DNA from: Semisulcospira habei
Taxonomy: Eukaryota; Mollusca; Gastropoda; Semisulcospiridae
NCBI GenBank assembly: GCA_036245525.1
Contig: BTPG01000007.1
Location: 168,528,193-168,592,192 of the forward strand
DNA length: 64,000 nt
Reading direction: 5' to 3'
Below are positions 35,301 to 46,917 of the stretch, piece by piece. Within the stretch, counting starts at the first letter, position 1; each line of letters starts with the position of its first letter. Below the pieces are notes generated by a model, which saw only the letters and a list, made by a program, of their open reading frames with translations, had not been told where the DNA came from and searched no databases. A program made the position numbers and the translations under genes.

Positions 35301-38300
35301 ATCCTGACAGTGTCTCTGCTTCTCAGATAGTGCAGAAAATTGAGTCGTGCTGCCAAGAAATAAGTCCTGGATGTCAACCAACATGCTGAAGTTAAATGAT
35401 GATAAGACTGAGGAAATTCTGTGTGGACCCAAGAACAAACTGGGCGTCGAATCTCTTGATGCCATCCGTGTTGGTGAGTCTCTCATCCCTTTCTCCACTA
35501 CTGTAAGAGATCTTGGCGTCTTTGTCGACGTCAGTCTTACCATGGAAGACCATATCAGTGCTGTTGTCAGGGGATGCTACTTCCATCTTCGCTCCCTTGG
35601 GAAACTACGACCTGTCCTGACAGCCAAAGCTGCAAATGCTATCGCCGTTGCCCTTGTCCTATCCAGACTGGACTACTGTAATAGCAACTCAGACGTCTTC
35701 AACTGGTTCATAACACTGCCGCCAGAATTTTCACAAGAACCAAAAGGGGAGCACATCACACCAGTCTTTAAGCAGTTGCACTGGCTTCCAGTCAAGCAAA
35801 GAATTGATCACAAGATTCGCACTCTGTGCCACAAGTCTATAAATGACCCAGCCTCTCCAGAGTACCTCCGGGAAATAGTCCTACGTCACCCTCCGAGGCA
35901 GCTCCGTTCTGCTGTCCGGTCCAACCTCAGCCCCCAAAGTGTTGAAAGCCACACAAAGAAGCGACTTGGTTTCAGGGCATTTTCACACTGCGGACCTAGG
36001 CTGTGGAATGGACTACCACAATCCTTGAGGGACATTGACTACATTGGCACCTTAAGGACGCACCTCTTAGACCCACCTGTTTCTTGACTTTTAATTCTGG
36101 GACTATTGTGCACCAAAGTGTGTGTGCCCCCTGAGAATGCTGCTAGCATGGGGTGGATGTGCATTACAAGTGGACATCATCATCATCATCATACAAAAGT
36201 TCAGTCGATATAATGACTGTACACAAACCAAGGGGAATCACTCTGCGCTGGACAGAGGGGGTAGTTGAGGATGCAGATGATCGTCTTGTTCTATACCTGC
36301 GTATTTCTCTGTGGGCTGGCGATTGGGTGCCTGATAGGCGGGGGCAGGGGATCTAACTGTTTGTCTGTCCAGCGCTTAGTGATTCCCCTTGGTTTGTGTA
36401 CAATTGTGCCAGCGCTAGCCTCATCTATCTGGTTTGTGAGTACGATATAATGACTGGCTTAATAATCCAAAGGAAGGAATGACTGACCCAAAGAACAAGA
36501 CAGCAAAACATGAGATCAAGAACAGATAGTGGACTTGACGGTCATGCAAAAACGTTCCAAATAATTTGTTTTTATACACATTGGTACAATGTTCTTAGTC
36601 ACAAAGTTAAAACAAATAGTGAAGCAGACTATACTGTGCATATAGTCATTCTTATTCATAAACCTGCGAGAGAGGTACAGCAGCAGCAGGCCAACGGTGT
36701 GACACAAGGTTGTGTTCTTGCCCCCGTGATGCTCAACCTGTTCTTCACGTGTGTCCTGACCCATGCAGTACGCGACCTTGAGAAGGGAGTGTACCTGAAG
36801 TACAGACTAGACGGCTCTCTCTTCGACCTCCGTTGACTGAACGCCAGGACCAAGACCATCGAGAGACTGATCCTTGAGGCGCTGTTTGCCAATGACTGTG
36901 CGCTGATGGCGCACACGGAGTCTGACCTCCAGACCATCGTCAACAGGTTCTCGGAAGCCTCTCGACTGTTTGGCCTCACCATCAGTTTCAGCAAGACCGA
37001 GGTCCTGCACCAACCGGCCCCAGGCACAAGAGACCCCCCACCTAAAGTGTACATCGAAGGCACCGAGCTGAAGACTGTCAACCAGTTCAGGTACCTTGGG
37101 AGCATCATCTCTTCTGACGGTACTATCGACAAGGAAATCGCAGCTCGCATCAGCAAAGCCAGTCAAGCCCTGGGTCGCCTGTGCACTCGTGTGTTGAATA
37201 ACAACAACGTCAAGCTTTCCACCAAGATCAAAGTCTACAAGGCAGTAGTTCTCCCCAGCCTCCTCTACGGCTGTGAGTCATGGACGCTGTACAGAAAGCA
37301 CCTCAAGCAGCTTGAACATTTCCACATGAGATCCCTGCGCTCACTCATGGGCATCAAATGGCAAGACAAGGTGACAAACCTGGAAGTCCTGGACAATGCT
37401 GGCTTAGTGAGTGTTGAAGCCTTGATCTTAAAGACACAACTCCGCTGGACAGGTCATGTCATACGCATGGATGATTCTCGCATGCCACGCCAACTCCTGT
37501 ATGGTGCACTCTCAAAAGGCCACAGGAAGCAAGGACGGCCAAAGAAACGCTTCAAAGACTGCATAAGAGACAGCCTCAAGCACTGTGTCTTCCCGGTAAA
37601 GGAACTTGAAGCACAAGCACAAGACAGATCCGGCTGGCGTGCCGCCACCAGGAAAGCCTGCACGCTCTTTGAACACAATCGGCGCGAAAGGATCACCAGT
37701 GCCAGAGCTCGCAGAAAGACAGCGTCGACTCTCCCCACAGCTACGTTCCAGTGCCCCCATTGCCCTCGCAGGTGTGGCTCCAGGATTGGCTTGGCCAGCC
37801 ACACCCGCACCCACAAATAGAAGTCATGCACAATGACGACATCATCGGTTTCGATGGTCTACCATTAGTCATTCTTAGTCATAAACCTACGAGAGAGCGT
37901 CAAATGCCTGCCCTGTAGCAGCAGCGACATTGATTGGCTCCAAATTAGGACGGACGAAACACGCGAGACACTATACATCGGCAGTGTATACACACCCTCC
38001 CCCCCCCTCACCCCCCTCCCCACCCCCCCCCCACCCCCCCCAAAAAAAAAAAATAAAAAAAAATCAATAAATAAAACACCTCCACATACGCAGAAACCAT
38101 ACCGCGGCCATTTAGGATAAAGCCACCCCCAGCATACGTTCCACTCAATGCGCCTGGACCACCAGCCACCTGACAGGAGCGAATAGGGTTGACTCCACGA
38201 ACACAGACGCCGCGCGATGAACACAATGAACTGACTTACTGACGACAGAAAAGTGTAAAACTCCGTATGGACTGAACGAGCTTAAAGAATGATATAAAGT

Positions 38301-38937
38301 AATGTACATGATAGTTAAGTCCGATCCCTCTGTGTCCTTTGGCCCCAATGGGCCCCTCGACAATAAATGTTGTTCTGTTCTGTTCTATACCGATTGAATA
38401 CCTGACGTATCATTCAAACGAAAACTGGCAGACCCCAAGCATCTATACTGATAGTATCAGTATGCAACCCATTGGCCGCACATGTAGTAAAATGATGTAA
38501 CTTAGACGACGCGTAATGTTCGATCGCCCTAACTTCAAGGTTCTGTAGTGACGTAAAAACAAGTACGCACACTTCAAATAACAAAAATCAGGCCGGCAAC
38601 ACGGGAAGGTTGCGTAGAAATTCCCGACACACTACGTCATTGTCTTACCCAAGATGATTTAATCAGATAGTATGCAACATGGTGACAAGTGCGGCCATCC
38701 AATGCTGTTTGAATTTTTCTGAAAAGCTCGATAACGAAGAGAAACGATGTGTTAAATGTATCTGGACGGTAACGATTCTTCTGTCTGATGATTATTGGAC
38801 CGGCCTTGAGCAGGATTTTTGTTTGCTTTGTTACATCTATGCAGGTGCAAAAAAAAAAAAAATGAGAAAATCATACCCTTTCCTTTTGTCATCTCACGCA
38901 GCCATTTGCCTCCCCCCCCCTCTCCACACACACACAC

Positions 38938-38968
<31 letters not shown>

Positions 38969-41900
38969 TACCACACAAAATCCTGCACGGTATCAAAGTA
39001 TTCTTTCAACATTGCATGCTTAGAACATTACATGACGTCTACATGCCAATCCGTCATAAGACGAACATCTATTATGTACAAGATTTCTGTGCAGCCGAGC
39101 TCATGCGTTTCCTTTGTCAATAAGTATACTCTCTACACCCTATCTTAAAATAGACACTTGGAGAATACATTGTTCAATCGGGTGTCTTTTTCGACTTTTT
39201 CAATAGGCGTTGCAAACTTATTGCAACAGACTTATGCTGACCCTAATAACAAGCTTATTTTCGAGAGCGGACAGTGTAGTGTAAGGAAACTTCTAAATGT
39301 AACACTGACACACTTAACTATTTGCGACAGATTATTCTATATATGTCAAAAACGTATCCAGTGAAACCGCAATAATAAGTAATAAAAACAAATTACTTCC
39401 GTCAATCAAACTACTATAAATTATTAAGAATGACGAGATGCCTAGAGTTTGTTAGTTACAATACTTTAACTTTGTAACAGTTTGTACATCATGTAACAAA
39501 GTGTGGGGGGAAAAAGCTTTCAACCGTCATTCAGACGATTTTGCGCGAGTGGCCACCGCAGCGCACTACTTCCTGTCTTTTGACCTTTACCTCCGTCTGA
39601 TTGTTCGCAACTATTTGTGACAGATCCGAGTTGGAAAAAGATGAAGCCACTGGGCCTACCTCGTACAGGACGTTATCAGCCATGACATCACCGGAAATCA
39701 CGATTGCGTCACGTTTCCCCTTGATCCTTTCCGCTGTGCTTTGGTCGTTTGTCAGCACAATGTTCTTTCCACGGATCGAGTGAAATTGCCACTGAACAGA
39801 AACATTTCTTTTTTAAAGCGACCTTCAAAAAAATAAATCGATAGGAAGGAAGTTACAAAGTAAAGTAGGTAATACGACTGTCAGGGGTGAGAAGTGTGTA
39901 TGATCTACCAGTGATCATAGATCTACTGTGGCAAAAGCACCCAAAAAAAAAAAAAAAATAGGAAAGAGGTGGTGCGCTAAGAAAGCGACTGGAAGCAATG
40001 CGTATGGAAGCCTCCCCCCCCCCCTCCCCGAAGGGGGGCGTATCACATATCCCACTGTTGCAGCCACTCAGTGCATGGAAATGTAAATCTAGGTCCCCCA
40101 TGGGGGGTTCAGATATTTAGCCGGTGTGGACAGTTGTTTCGGTCTTGACGACCTCTTCAGCACACCATCGGCAATAATGGAGGAAGGCAGGAATCTCTGC
40201 CTACCTGCAATGACAGCCACGTTTTACTGTGGTGTCTGCAGGGGCATACATTCCATGCCACCACCTAGAGCCAAATTTCCATGCACCCTAAAAGAGAACC
40301 CACCAAAAGGGGGGTAGGGGTTGCAGTCGATGTTGTAGTAATAAATGAAAAAGAAAAGGGGAGACTGCCAGTGCTAATATTTTAGGAAGGAAGGTTACAA
40401 AGTAAAGAGGGTAATAGCACTTGGGGGACCTAGATTTAAATTTCCATGCACCGAGTGGCTGAAACAGTGGGATATGTGATACGCCCCCCTTCAGGGGAAG
40501 GGGGGGGGGTGTCCATATGCATTGCTTCCAGTCACTTTCTTAGCGAACCCCCTCTTTCCTTTTTTTTTTTTTTGGGGTGTGCTTTGGCCACAGTAGATCT
40601 ATGATCAATGGTTGATCATGCACACTTCTCTCCCCTGACAGTACTATTACCTACATTACTTTGTAACCTTCCTTCCTCCCATGCACTGAGTGGCTGGAAC
40701 AGTGGAATATGTGATACGCCCCCCTTCGGGGGGAGTGGGGGGGGGGTCCATATGTATTGCTTCCAGTCACTTTCTTAGCGCACCCTCTCTTTCCTTTTTT
40801 TGTGCTTTGGCCACAGTAGATCTATGATCACTGGTCGATCATGCACACTTCTCTCCCCCTGACAGTCCTATTACCTACTTTACTTTGTAACCATCCATGC
40901 TAAAATATTAGCACTGGCAGTCTCCCCTTTTCTTTTCATTTATTACTACAATATCGACTGCAACCCCTTCCCCCCTTTTGGTAGGTTCTCTTTTAGGGTG
41001 CATGGAAATTTGACTCTAGGTGGTGGCATGGAATGTATGCCCCTGAAGACACCACAGTAAAATGTGGCTGTCATTGCAGGTAGGCAGAAATTCCTGCCTT
41101 CCTCCAGTATTGCCGATGGTGTGCTGAAGAGGTCGCCAAGACAGAAACAACTGTCCACACCGGCTAAATATCTGGACCTCCCCCCCCCCCCCTTGGGGGA
41201 CCTAGATTTAAATTTCCATGCACTGAGTAGCTGGAACAGTGGGATATGTGATACGCCCCCCTGGGGGGGGGGGGGGCTTCCATATGCATTGCTTCCAGTC
41301 ACTTTCTTAGCGCACCCCCTCTTTCCTATCTGTTTTTGTGCGCTTTGGCCACAGTAGATCTATGATCACTGGTCGATCATGCACACTTCTCTCCCCTGAC
41401 AGTGCTATTACCTACTTTACTTTATAATAAATTGATAGTTCACAATACCTCCTTTATAAATGATTTTAGTACGTCATATAATAATGCTGGATACAATAAT
41501 CATAATTTAAATTGTGTTTACGTTTGAAGTTTGAATGCCGTTACGTAGGACAGTTCCGCTGACGCACACAGGGCGTAGAGCAGGTGGTATGGCACCTATT
41601 ACCATATAATTATGTGTACATGTATGTTCTCATCTTGTATATGGCACCTATTACCATATAATTATGTGTACATGTATGTTATCATCTTGTATGCTAATGT
41701 GTAGATGCAAACCAACATCACAAACAAAAATAAATAAATAAAATAAGTCAGAGATTCTTGGGACATAATTATGAATATGCATGCTAAGTAAATGATAGAT
41801 TATAAACATACACATGTATGCATATTGAAAAAAAAAAATCTTCCTTTCCTCTCCTTAGTGGCCACTAGTGATCATGTGCATCAAGGAATTCCTTCCATCA

Positions 41901-44900
41901 ATAATAAAAAGATAAGTAATAAATAAACATGTAAGTGAATACATAAATGAATCAATAATAAATAAATAAATAAAAATGTAATATAATGGAGAGGGCTACT
42001 ATCTGTATTGTGTCTCAAGCAGTCCTGATAGAGCTTGATCATAAGAGTTTTTGTGAGTACTTGAGTGCGGATTGGTTGAATGGGTTGTAGAACAACAAAA
42101 TTCTATATTTAGGTGTTCAGTTGAACATGGTGATTTAGATGGAAACGGTTCGGAGATGGATTTGAGTCTGCCTGGCTTGTGCCTAAGACCAAATAATAAG
42201 ACCGTGTTTCACCAGTTATTCCCATCTCTACTAATAAAAAAGAGCAGGCCTACACATAGAGCCGTTAGGCTGGAAAACAGACGAACAACACGCATGTTGT
42301 ATCTGGACAAAAAAGTCTTCAGAATGTTGAAGAATGTCGGCAGACACAATGCAAAACATGCACGAAGCGAGTTTACTTTTGACATGCTTTCCTCCCACAA
42401 AAGACCGAGTTGTATAGGAAAGGCTGCTTTCAAGACCAGGAAAAATACGTATATGTATTTCAAGTTCAAATCCAAAATAATTTCTGTCTCACTTCAGGAG
42501 CAAAGTAAACCTGCATCAACCGTGCTCGTCGGATTGACTTCTTTCGAAGGCATCTCGCTGACCGCCATTTTGAAACTAGCGACGCGAGTATGCTTACGGC
42601 ATTTATCGTATATATGTATACATGTTTACTTCCTCCTTATTTAATTGGTCACTGAAATAAACTTGTAACTTGTATGATTGAAATTTTCAATGTTATGCAC
42701 AAAAATTGTCTTGCACCATATCCGGCCGTGTACGGGGTTCTCCCACAGCGAACAAAAATTAATAACGTTCGAAAAACACTTCTATAAACATGTCTCCATC
42801 CTAAGGATAAATATTGTTATGCATAAACCATATGGCATTAGTACTTTCGTTTTGTACCTGCAAACCATTGTTACTCTTTTGACGAACTACATACCTCTGC
42901 AGAAATTGCGTAGTCTGCTAGACTTTTTGTAGGATGTCAGGCAGACATGGGACCCAAGGTCAAGGTTATGGCGGCCATGCTTTTTCCTACATACACAGGA
43001 TCTCCGAAACTACCAGATAAAATGATTTTTACTACCAATCTAGCAATGTGCAAAATATCAAGTAAGAAAAAAAATATAGACTGATATACAGGTCAACTGT
43101 TATTGATAAAACGGCCATTTTCTGGGGAGTGAGTACACCTGGTTTAAAATCCACGGAGGTATGCTTGCGGACATCTCGTAGGTGTAAATAAAGACAAATT
43201 TCAATTATTTACTTTACTGTCCATACGAATTGTTAATTTTCCATAATTCGGATTTTTTATAATGAACTATTTATCACTCAACACGCTGAAGAGATAAAAT
43301 GCTCGCCAACGAACTCATTGAATATCTTTCTGTATTTTAGCTATATTCACAATATCTATTAAAACATTATTTTAAAAGATACGGACGCACTTATGGGTCA
43401 ACCGGTTTTCGTGAAACGGCCATTTTCTCTCTCTTTTTGAAGGTCAGACGGTATGTATTTGTTTACCAATATCTATCTTTTTGAGTGGATTGACCCAACA
43501 TTTATTTTTTTTACAAGTGTGTGAAAAGGGCACGTTGTGAACCGTACAGCGCAAATAAGCGTGGGCCTCTCTACAAACAAGGCCGTTCTGTCCAGTTCTC
43601 AGATACGCATCTCTTCATCTGGTCGTCCTCTTCCTTAAATGCGAAAGCAAACTCAAGTTTCAGTTTTGCAGCACAGACTTTTACTATATGTGTCACATCA
43701 GTAGCATTGTGTCGATCTTTACCTGCCCTTTAACCACTGAATTTGTGGAAGGTGTGTCTCTTGCATCAGCTGCGGCAGGTACCGAAGGTTTATCAGGTGT
43801 TGATGAGGCAACTGTCAAATTGGGACTCTCTTTAATCAAACATATCTTGGACAGTTCTCTCTCAATATGCTTTAGAGCACTTTCGTCAATCTTCAAGGTT
43901 GCCTTAGCAACGGCCTTTAAGTCGTCTGGCAAAGTGACGTTAAGGTCAAGGCTGTGAATATTGGTACTTAGTCTAGAGGGCATATCGCTGACAGCACAGG
44001 CACGGGGCATCTCGTCAGACACACTATCCACAAGTCGCCAGTGTGACGTCACTCTTCCTCGGCTTTTCAACAGGGCGGCTTTTCTCTCCTGCACCTTCTG
44101 CTTGGCGTCAGTGTGTGCTTCTGTTGCCTGCTCTCTCAAACGCTTCCGCCATGCGTTTACAGCCTCGTGCAGTCGGTCACATTTGCTGTCAATGTCGGAC
44201 AATGTAGCCTGTGTGGCATTCGCCATGTCCAGCAGATACCAGTGCAGCTCACCGATGGCCTGTTCCAGTTTGCCCTCTCCGGACTTCAGTGTGGCCGCCA
44301 GCGCCGACATGTCCAGACGGGCCTCGTTCACTTTGTCCTCTAGAACTTTTACTTCCGGACAGGTTCGATGTTTGGAGGTGGCGCACACGTGGCAGATGGC
44401 GGCTCCGTGGGTCGAGCAGTAAAGTTCCGTGGGTTTGTCAGAGTGGTCTGCGCACGACAGTTGGCGATTGGAAGCTAAACGTTGTGGCGTCATGGTAGAG
44501 AGGTCTTCTACCTTGTGGTGGCGAGTCACCGACATATTCTGGTGGACAGTGGCGCACGCACGGCAAAACATGTCACCACAGTGCAGGCATACAGTAACGG
44601 CTGTGGTGTTTCTGCAGCCACAGCACACGTGCGACTTGTTGAGAATGGCCGCGCATTCCACCCTAGCCTCCATGGCCACGTTGGTGACGAAAGAGTCAGC
44701 AATGTCCTCACACGATTTTCCCTTTCTCTCCTTTGGGTCTAAAATGACCTCTCGGCACAATGGGCAGCTGGCTGTGGTGTCTGCTTCCAGCCAAGTCACC
44801 AGGCAGTGGTGACACAGGAGGTGGACACAGGGTAGGATTTTAGGGGTGGAAAAATTCTCGTGGCAAATCGGACATTTGTACTCACTGAACTGGGCTGAAG

Positions 44901-44910
44901 CGCTCGCCAT
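31849..44910 (-). CDS. RING/B-box/coiled-coil plus NHR protein, paralog A (four coding exons)
   Basis: Exon a (44932-43723; ATG at 44910) codes 396 residues. RING C3HC4 is at residues 13-52 (C13, C16, C28, H30, C33, C36, C49, C52). B-box 1 is at about 96-132, B-box 2 at about 151-190, and a coiled coil at about 190-280. It ends at CAG|GTAAAG. The next exons are 39791-39660 (44 codons), 34486-34322 (55 codons) and 32028-31849 (60 codons). Each has AG/GT borders and phase 0, and together they spell one Neuralized homology repeat (WQFH...LTND..TAER, LWCGIIS..P, SGDRLGVMVD...LYLNG...CYAFFDL). The last exon could instead read on to a stop at 31741-31743. Predicted role: a cytoplasmic E3 ubiquitin ligase in which NHR selects the substrate. 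The joining of RING and NHR halves is inferred from phase, order and the mirrored paralog at 54771. Confidence 0.72.
32461..33000 (-). pseudogene. L2-like LINE 3' fragment in an intron
   Basis: The minus strand codes the RT C-terminal region (LLWLPILQRTQNKI, SLNNYAPTYLSNLL, SRSLRSAS, WNTLPLSLR) with a stop at 32635. The tail has GCGCTTAGAG and ATTATAAATAC near 32470-32520. It is 5'-truncated at about 33000 and lies in the intron between NHR exons 2 and 3 of paralog A. A poly-T run at 32349-32382 lies beyond the tail. Confidence 0.75.
33128..34031 (-). mobile_element. Solo LTR of the Ty3-type element family
   Basis: 904 bases beginning TGTTACGTGG and ending CGTAACA, the complement of the LTR found at 45959 and 50453, with visible divergence. 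ATAAG is duplicated exactly at 33123-33127 and 34032-34036. No internal region remains, so it arose by LTR-LTR recombination. It sits in the intron between NHR exons 2 and 3 of paralog A. Confidence 0.92.
34088..34288. mobile_element. TTAA palindromic element, AGAGACATAGATCC family, diverged
   Basis: TTAAACTTCACTGCTATGG at the left and GGCTAAGAGGTTAA at the right. The core hairpin is eroded. The element ends 33 bases from the splice donor of NHR exon 2. Confidence 0.55.
34840..36087 (+). pseudogene. L2-like LINE RT, decayed
   Basis: Fragments in three frames spell FQSAHRSSHSTETAVLHVLN, DTIDHQMLLQKL, GVPQESVLGPVLFS, ADDSG (near 35270), MLKLNDDKTE, LSRLDYCNS, LHWLPVKQRIDHKI, LWNGLPQSLR. Several small deletions (around 35010, 35225, 35330 and 35690) break the frame. 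The family differs from the L2 copy at 26890. C-rich tracts precede it at 34700-34780. Confidence 0.85.
36220..36443. mobile_element. Short terminal-inverted-repeat element with 13-bp flanking repeat
   Basis: An inverted repeat pairs CACAAACCAAGGGGAATCAC (36222-36241) with its complement at about 36379-36398. GATATAATGACTG is repeated exactly at 36207-36219 and 36444-36456. It has no coding capacity. An (ATC)n run lies at 36177-36192. Confidence 0.65.
36675..37820 (+). pseudogene. LINE ORF2 3' half (RT palm to zinc finger)
   Basis: The RT from the GCVLAP block continues through an in-frame TGA near 36834. The catalytic FADD is changed to FAND (near 36887-36898), which would abolish activity. 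The rest is open to 37820: KTEVLHQPAP, YLGSIISSDGTIDKEI, LLYGCESWTLY, LRWTGHVIRMDD, and a final CCHH-type finger (CPHC...H..H). It is related to, but distinct from, the copies at 362 and 13561. Confidence 0.85.
36675..37865 (+). mobile_element. RTE-like LINE, 5'-truncated, with 32-bp target site duplication
   Basis: Begins inside the RT (GVTQGCVLAPVM) and ends shortly after ORF2 with TGGTCTACCAT. A 32-base near-identical direct repeat (two mismatches) flanks it at 36643-36674 and 37866-37897, starting TAGTCATTCTTA. Confidence 0.88.
37983..38075. repeat. C-rich and A-rich low-complexity tract
   Basis: Alternating runs of C with few T/A, then A runs. Confidence 0.9.
38330..38387 (+). mobile_element. 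SINE/LINE 3' tail fragment with (GTTCT)n
   Basis: GGGCCCCTCGACAATAAATG followed by TGTTCTGTTCTGTTCTAT, a typical pentanucleotide-ended retroposon tail. The body upstream was not recognised. 38400-38915 shows no gene. Confidence 0.5.
38924..38969. repeat. (CA)n microsatellite
   Basis: Short CA run after a C tract. Confidence 0.93.
39845..41425. mobile_element. Foldback-type composite repeat
   Basis: Segments carrying GATCATAGATCTACTGTGGC and its complement alternate in orientation. The 39850-40110 block is inverted at 40420-40675; partial repeats follow at 40676-40895 and 41190-41425. Other inverted pairs are 40130-40320 with 40950-41170. The outer ends are inverted (TTACAAAGTAAAGTAGGTAA and TTACCTACTTTACTTTATAA). 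AATAAATCGATAG at 39832-39844 and AATAAATTGATAG at 41426-41438 may be a duplicated target. No transposase is seen. It lies in the RING-to-NHR intron of paralog A. Confidence 0.7.
41589..41692. repeat. 52-bp tandem duplication (two units)
   Basis: ATGGCACCTATTACC begins both units at 41589 and 41641; they differ at one base. The equal unit length to the satellite at 56.8 kb is coincidental, as the sequences are unrelated. Confidence 0.92.
41693..43690. other. Intron sequence without recognisable features
   Basis: AT-rich, with short (AAAT)n stretches near 41720-41970. One open frame of 190 codons (42072-42644) shows no motif or codon signature and is treated as chance. Confidence 0.55.
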
Positions 44911-45164
44911 TTTGTTTCACAGTCACGGAAATCTGAAATGAAATGAGTACGCCCGATACTGTATGGTGTTTACTTCAACAAAACTCGTTTACTTTCCCTT
45001 GTTTACATGCAGTAAATGCAACAAACGCACATAAGACAAAATATAAACAGTAACTGAAACTTGTAATACCACTAAACAAACGGGCAACACAAATACATCA
45101 CCTTACGATAAGCAGCTCACAAAATAAAAGCACACAAATTTAGCCTGAAAGCACTACAGTGACA

Positions 45165-45958
45165 CCGAGTCACGCGTGTCTTACGCAGATAAGGCTTATC
45201 AGTTGTCGCCCTATAGCGGAAGCCGGTTCGTATTGGACACATCAGCGGTAAGGGCAGAATAACATGGACACATCCCAGGCAACATTACAAGCATGCTTAA
45301 CTCATTCTGCCCCGACACACCACAGCAAGACATGGACCAATTATGACAGTTCAAGGGTGGTGCCAGAATAGTTTGGCGCCCATAGGCGCCAATCTATTCT
45401 GGCACCACCCTTGAACTGTTACGCTCGATCTGGCTCAAGAATTGTAATAGTCTTCAGAGGTCAACTTCAAATTTGGGGATTTCGGTCCTTGGTCAGAATG
45501 TGTTAACGTAAGTGGCATATTTCATCAACATGAAAATAATATCGCTCTTACGAAGCTTCTTTAAAAATGTTATGCTAGGTGTGCATTGCTCACCGGCGTA
45601 AAACAATCTACAGCGCTGTGCTGGTTGCCACTTCAGTCAAATATGACCACAAGGCAACCGATTACTCGTGTCAAATCGTGGTACTGGTAATTACAACTCT
45701 TGCTGTGAGTATGAATACCACACACAAAGGCGCCAATTCTGCTTAAAGACTTATCGCAGTGCTAGCATGCAAAATTAACCTACCTGTTCAAATACGAAGC
45801 CTTGCAGCGAATATGGCTGATAGCTTGCTGTGAATATGGCTCTCGGGTCACGGTGACGTGTTCAGGGACAGAGCTGTCTGCCCGATAATCCACAGGCGCA
45901 CGAGGATGAATCGCGCAAAAAATCCACAGTCAAACTAGCCACGACAAAGTGACCCCGG
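45165..45958 (-). repeat. Left arm of the gene-pair inverted duplication (promoter side of paralog A)
   Basis: Matches, in reverse complement, 52577-53365 on the promoter side of paralog B. It includes a TTAA palindromic element (45297-45506) found at the matching place in the other arm (53021-53237). At its inner edge lies a probable 5' UTR exon of paralog A ending at donor AACAG|GTAGGT (exon end 45784). The matching acceptor before the coding exon is TTTCAG at 44935-44933. Confidence 0.85.
45297..45506. mobile_element. TTAA palindromic element, GTTCAAGGGTGG family
   Basis: TTAACTCATTCTGCCCC and GGTCAGAATGTGTTAA ends, with a core hairpin at about 45348-45419. It is orthologous by duplication to 53021-53237. 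Confidence 0.8.
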
Positions 45959-46835
45959 TGTTACGATTGTGGTTGTGTTATCCTGTGAGAGCGTGCGTGT
46001 GTTGATCGTAGATAACGATCCGATGTTTATTTGAGCTATCACGGTTACGATTCACGTGCCTTTTTAGTAAGATTTTCTTTTGTTCGTGAGTGGAGCCGTT
46101 TTCGTTTTGTTGTGTTTAGTCCGGTGCGTTCTAGAAGGGTCGCACTGTCTAGTGGCCTCGTAAGTGTCACGTAGGTTAGTTGACATAGCAACATTTTCGC
46201 TACTTTTTGTTTTCATGTGCGCGTGGATTGAGTAGCCTTTGTTTTGTTTTGGGAATGTTCTCGTACTTTATAGAGCTACCAGGTGATAGGGATACCATAC
46301 TTTTATGTGACTTAATTATACGCTAGAATTTAGAGCTGAAGTAAGCAGCCGTGTTTTTGTAGCCGGTTATAGTTTTTCTGGAAATTTTATTTTAATGAGC
46401 TTCGGCTGCCTGTTTCGTTCTGATTGGTCGCGTTGTATGATTTGCATAGACGGTTCTGGAATTTCGTAGTATTATATAAGGAGGGCGCTGGGAAAGCCCG
46501 AGAGTACATTGTCTTGCATTGTCAGTGATAGAGACACGCAGTTAGCGTAGGTACATGGCCCGTGTTGGGTGTACATTCTGTGAGACGCTGTTTATGAGAA
46601 ACTTTGTGTCGTAGTGTGGACATTGCAGAAGAGACTTTGTATCAGTATTTGTGCATTACTGTGTGGATATCGCATCGCTGAATTAAATATTGTTGGAACT
46701 GTTACTCCAGTATTGTCTACATCCTTAAGCCACGTGTGACGGATTGCAGCTGAACGAGGTTTATTTTAAAGAACTCTACGTGTGTGTGTGTCTGGTGTGT
46801 TTATCATACTTCGACTACAACTCCACCACGTAACA
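45959..46835 (+). repeat. 5' LTR
   Basis: Begins TGTTACGATTG and ends CCACGTAACA. It contains TATATAA at 46473-46479 and ATTAAA at 46682-46687, plausible U3 promoter and polyadenylation signals. Confidence 0.95.
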
Positions 46836-46837
46836 TT

Positions 46838-46855
46838 TTGGCGACCCCGACGAGA
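46838..46855 (+). other. Primer binding site
   Basis: TTGGCGACCCCGACGAGA lies two bases after the LTR; the TGG start fits pairing to the CCA end of a tRNA. I did not identify which tRNA. Confidence 0.6.
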
Positions 46856-46917
46856 CCTCTTCAGTTGGTTCAGTGGAAAGGGTAGCAGGAGAAAACAGCC
46901 AGCAGTGAAAAGCAGAG

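Noticed and set aside
42072..42644. 190-codon open frame on the plus strand
   Set aside because: No domain, no signal peptide, no paralog in the mirrored intron, and amino-acid content typical of AT-rich noncoding sequence.
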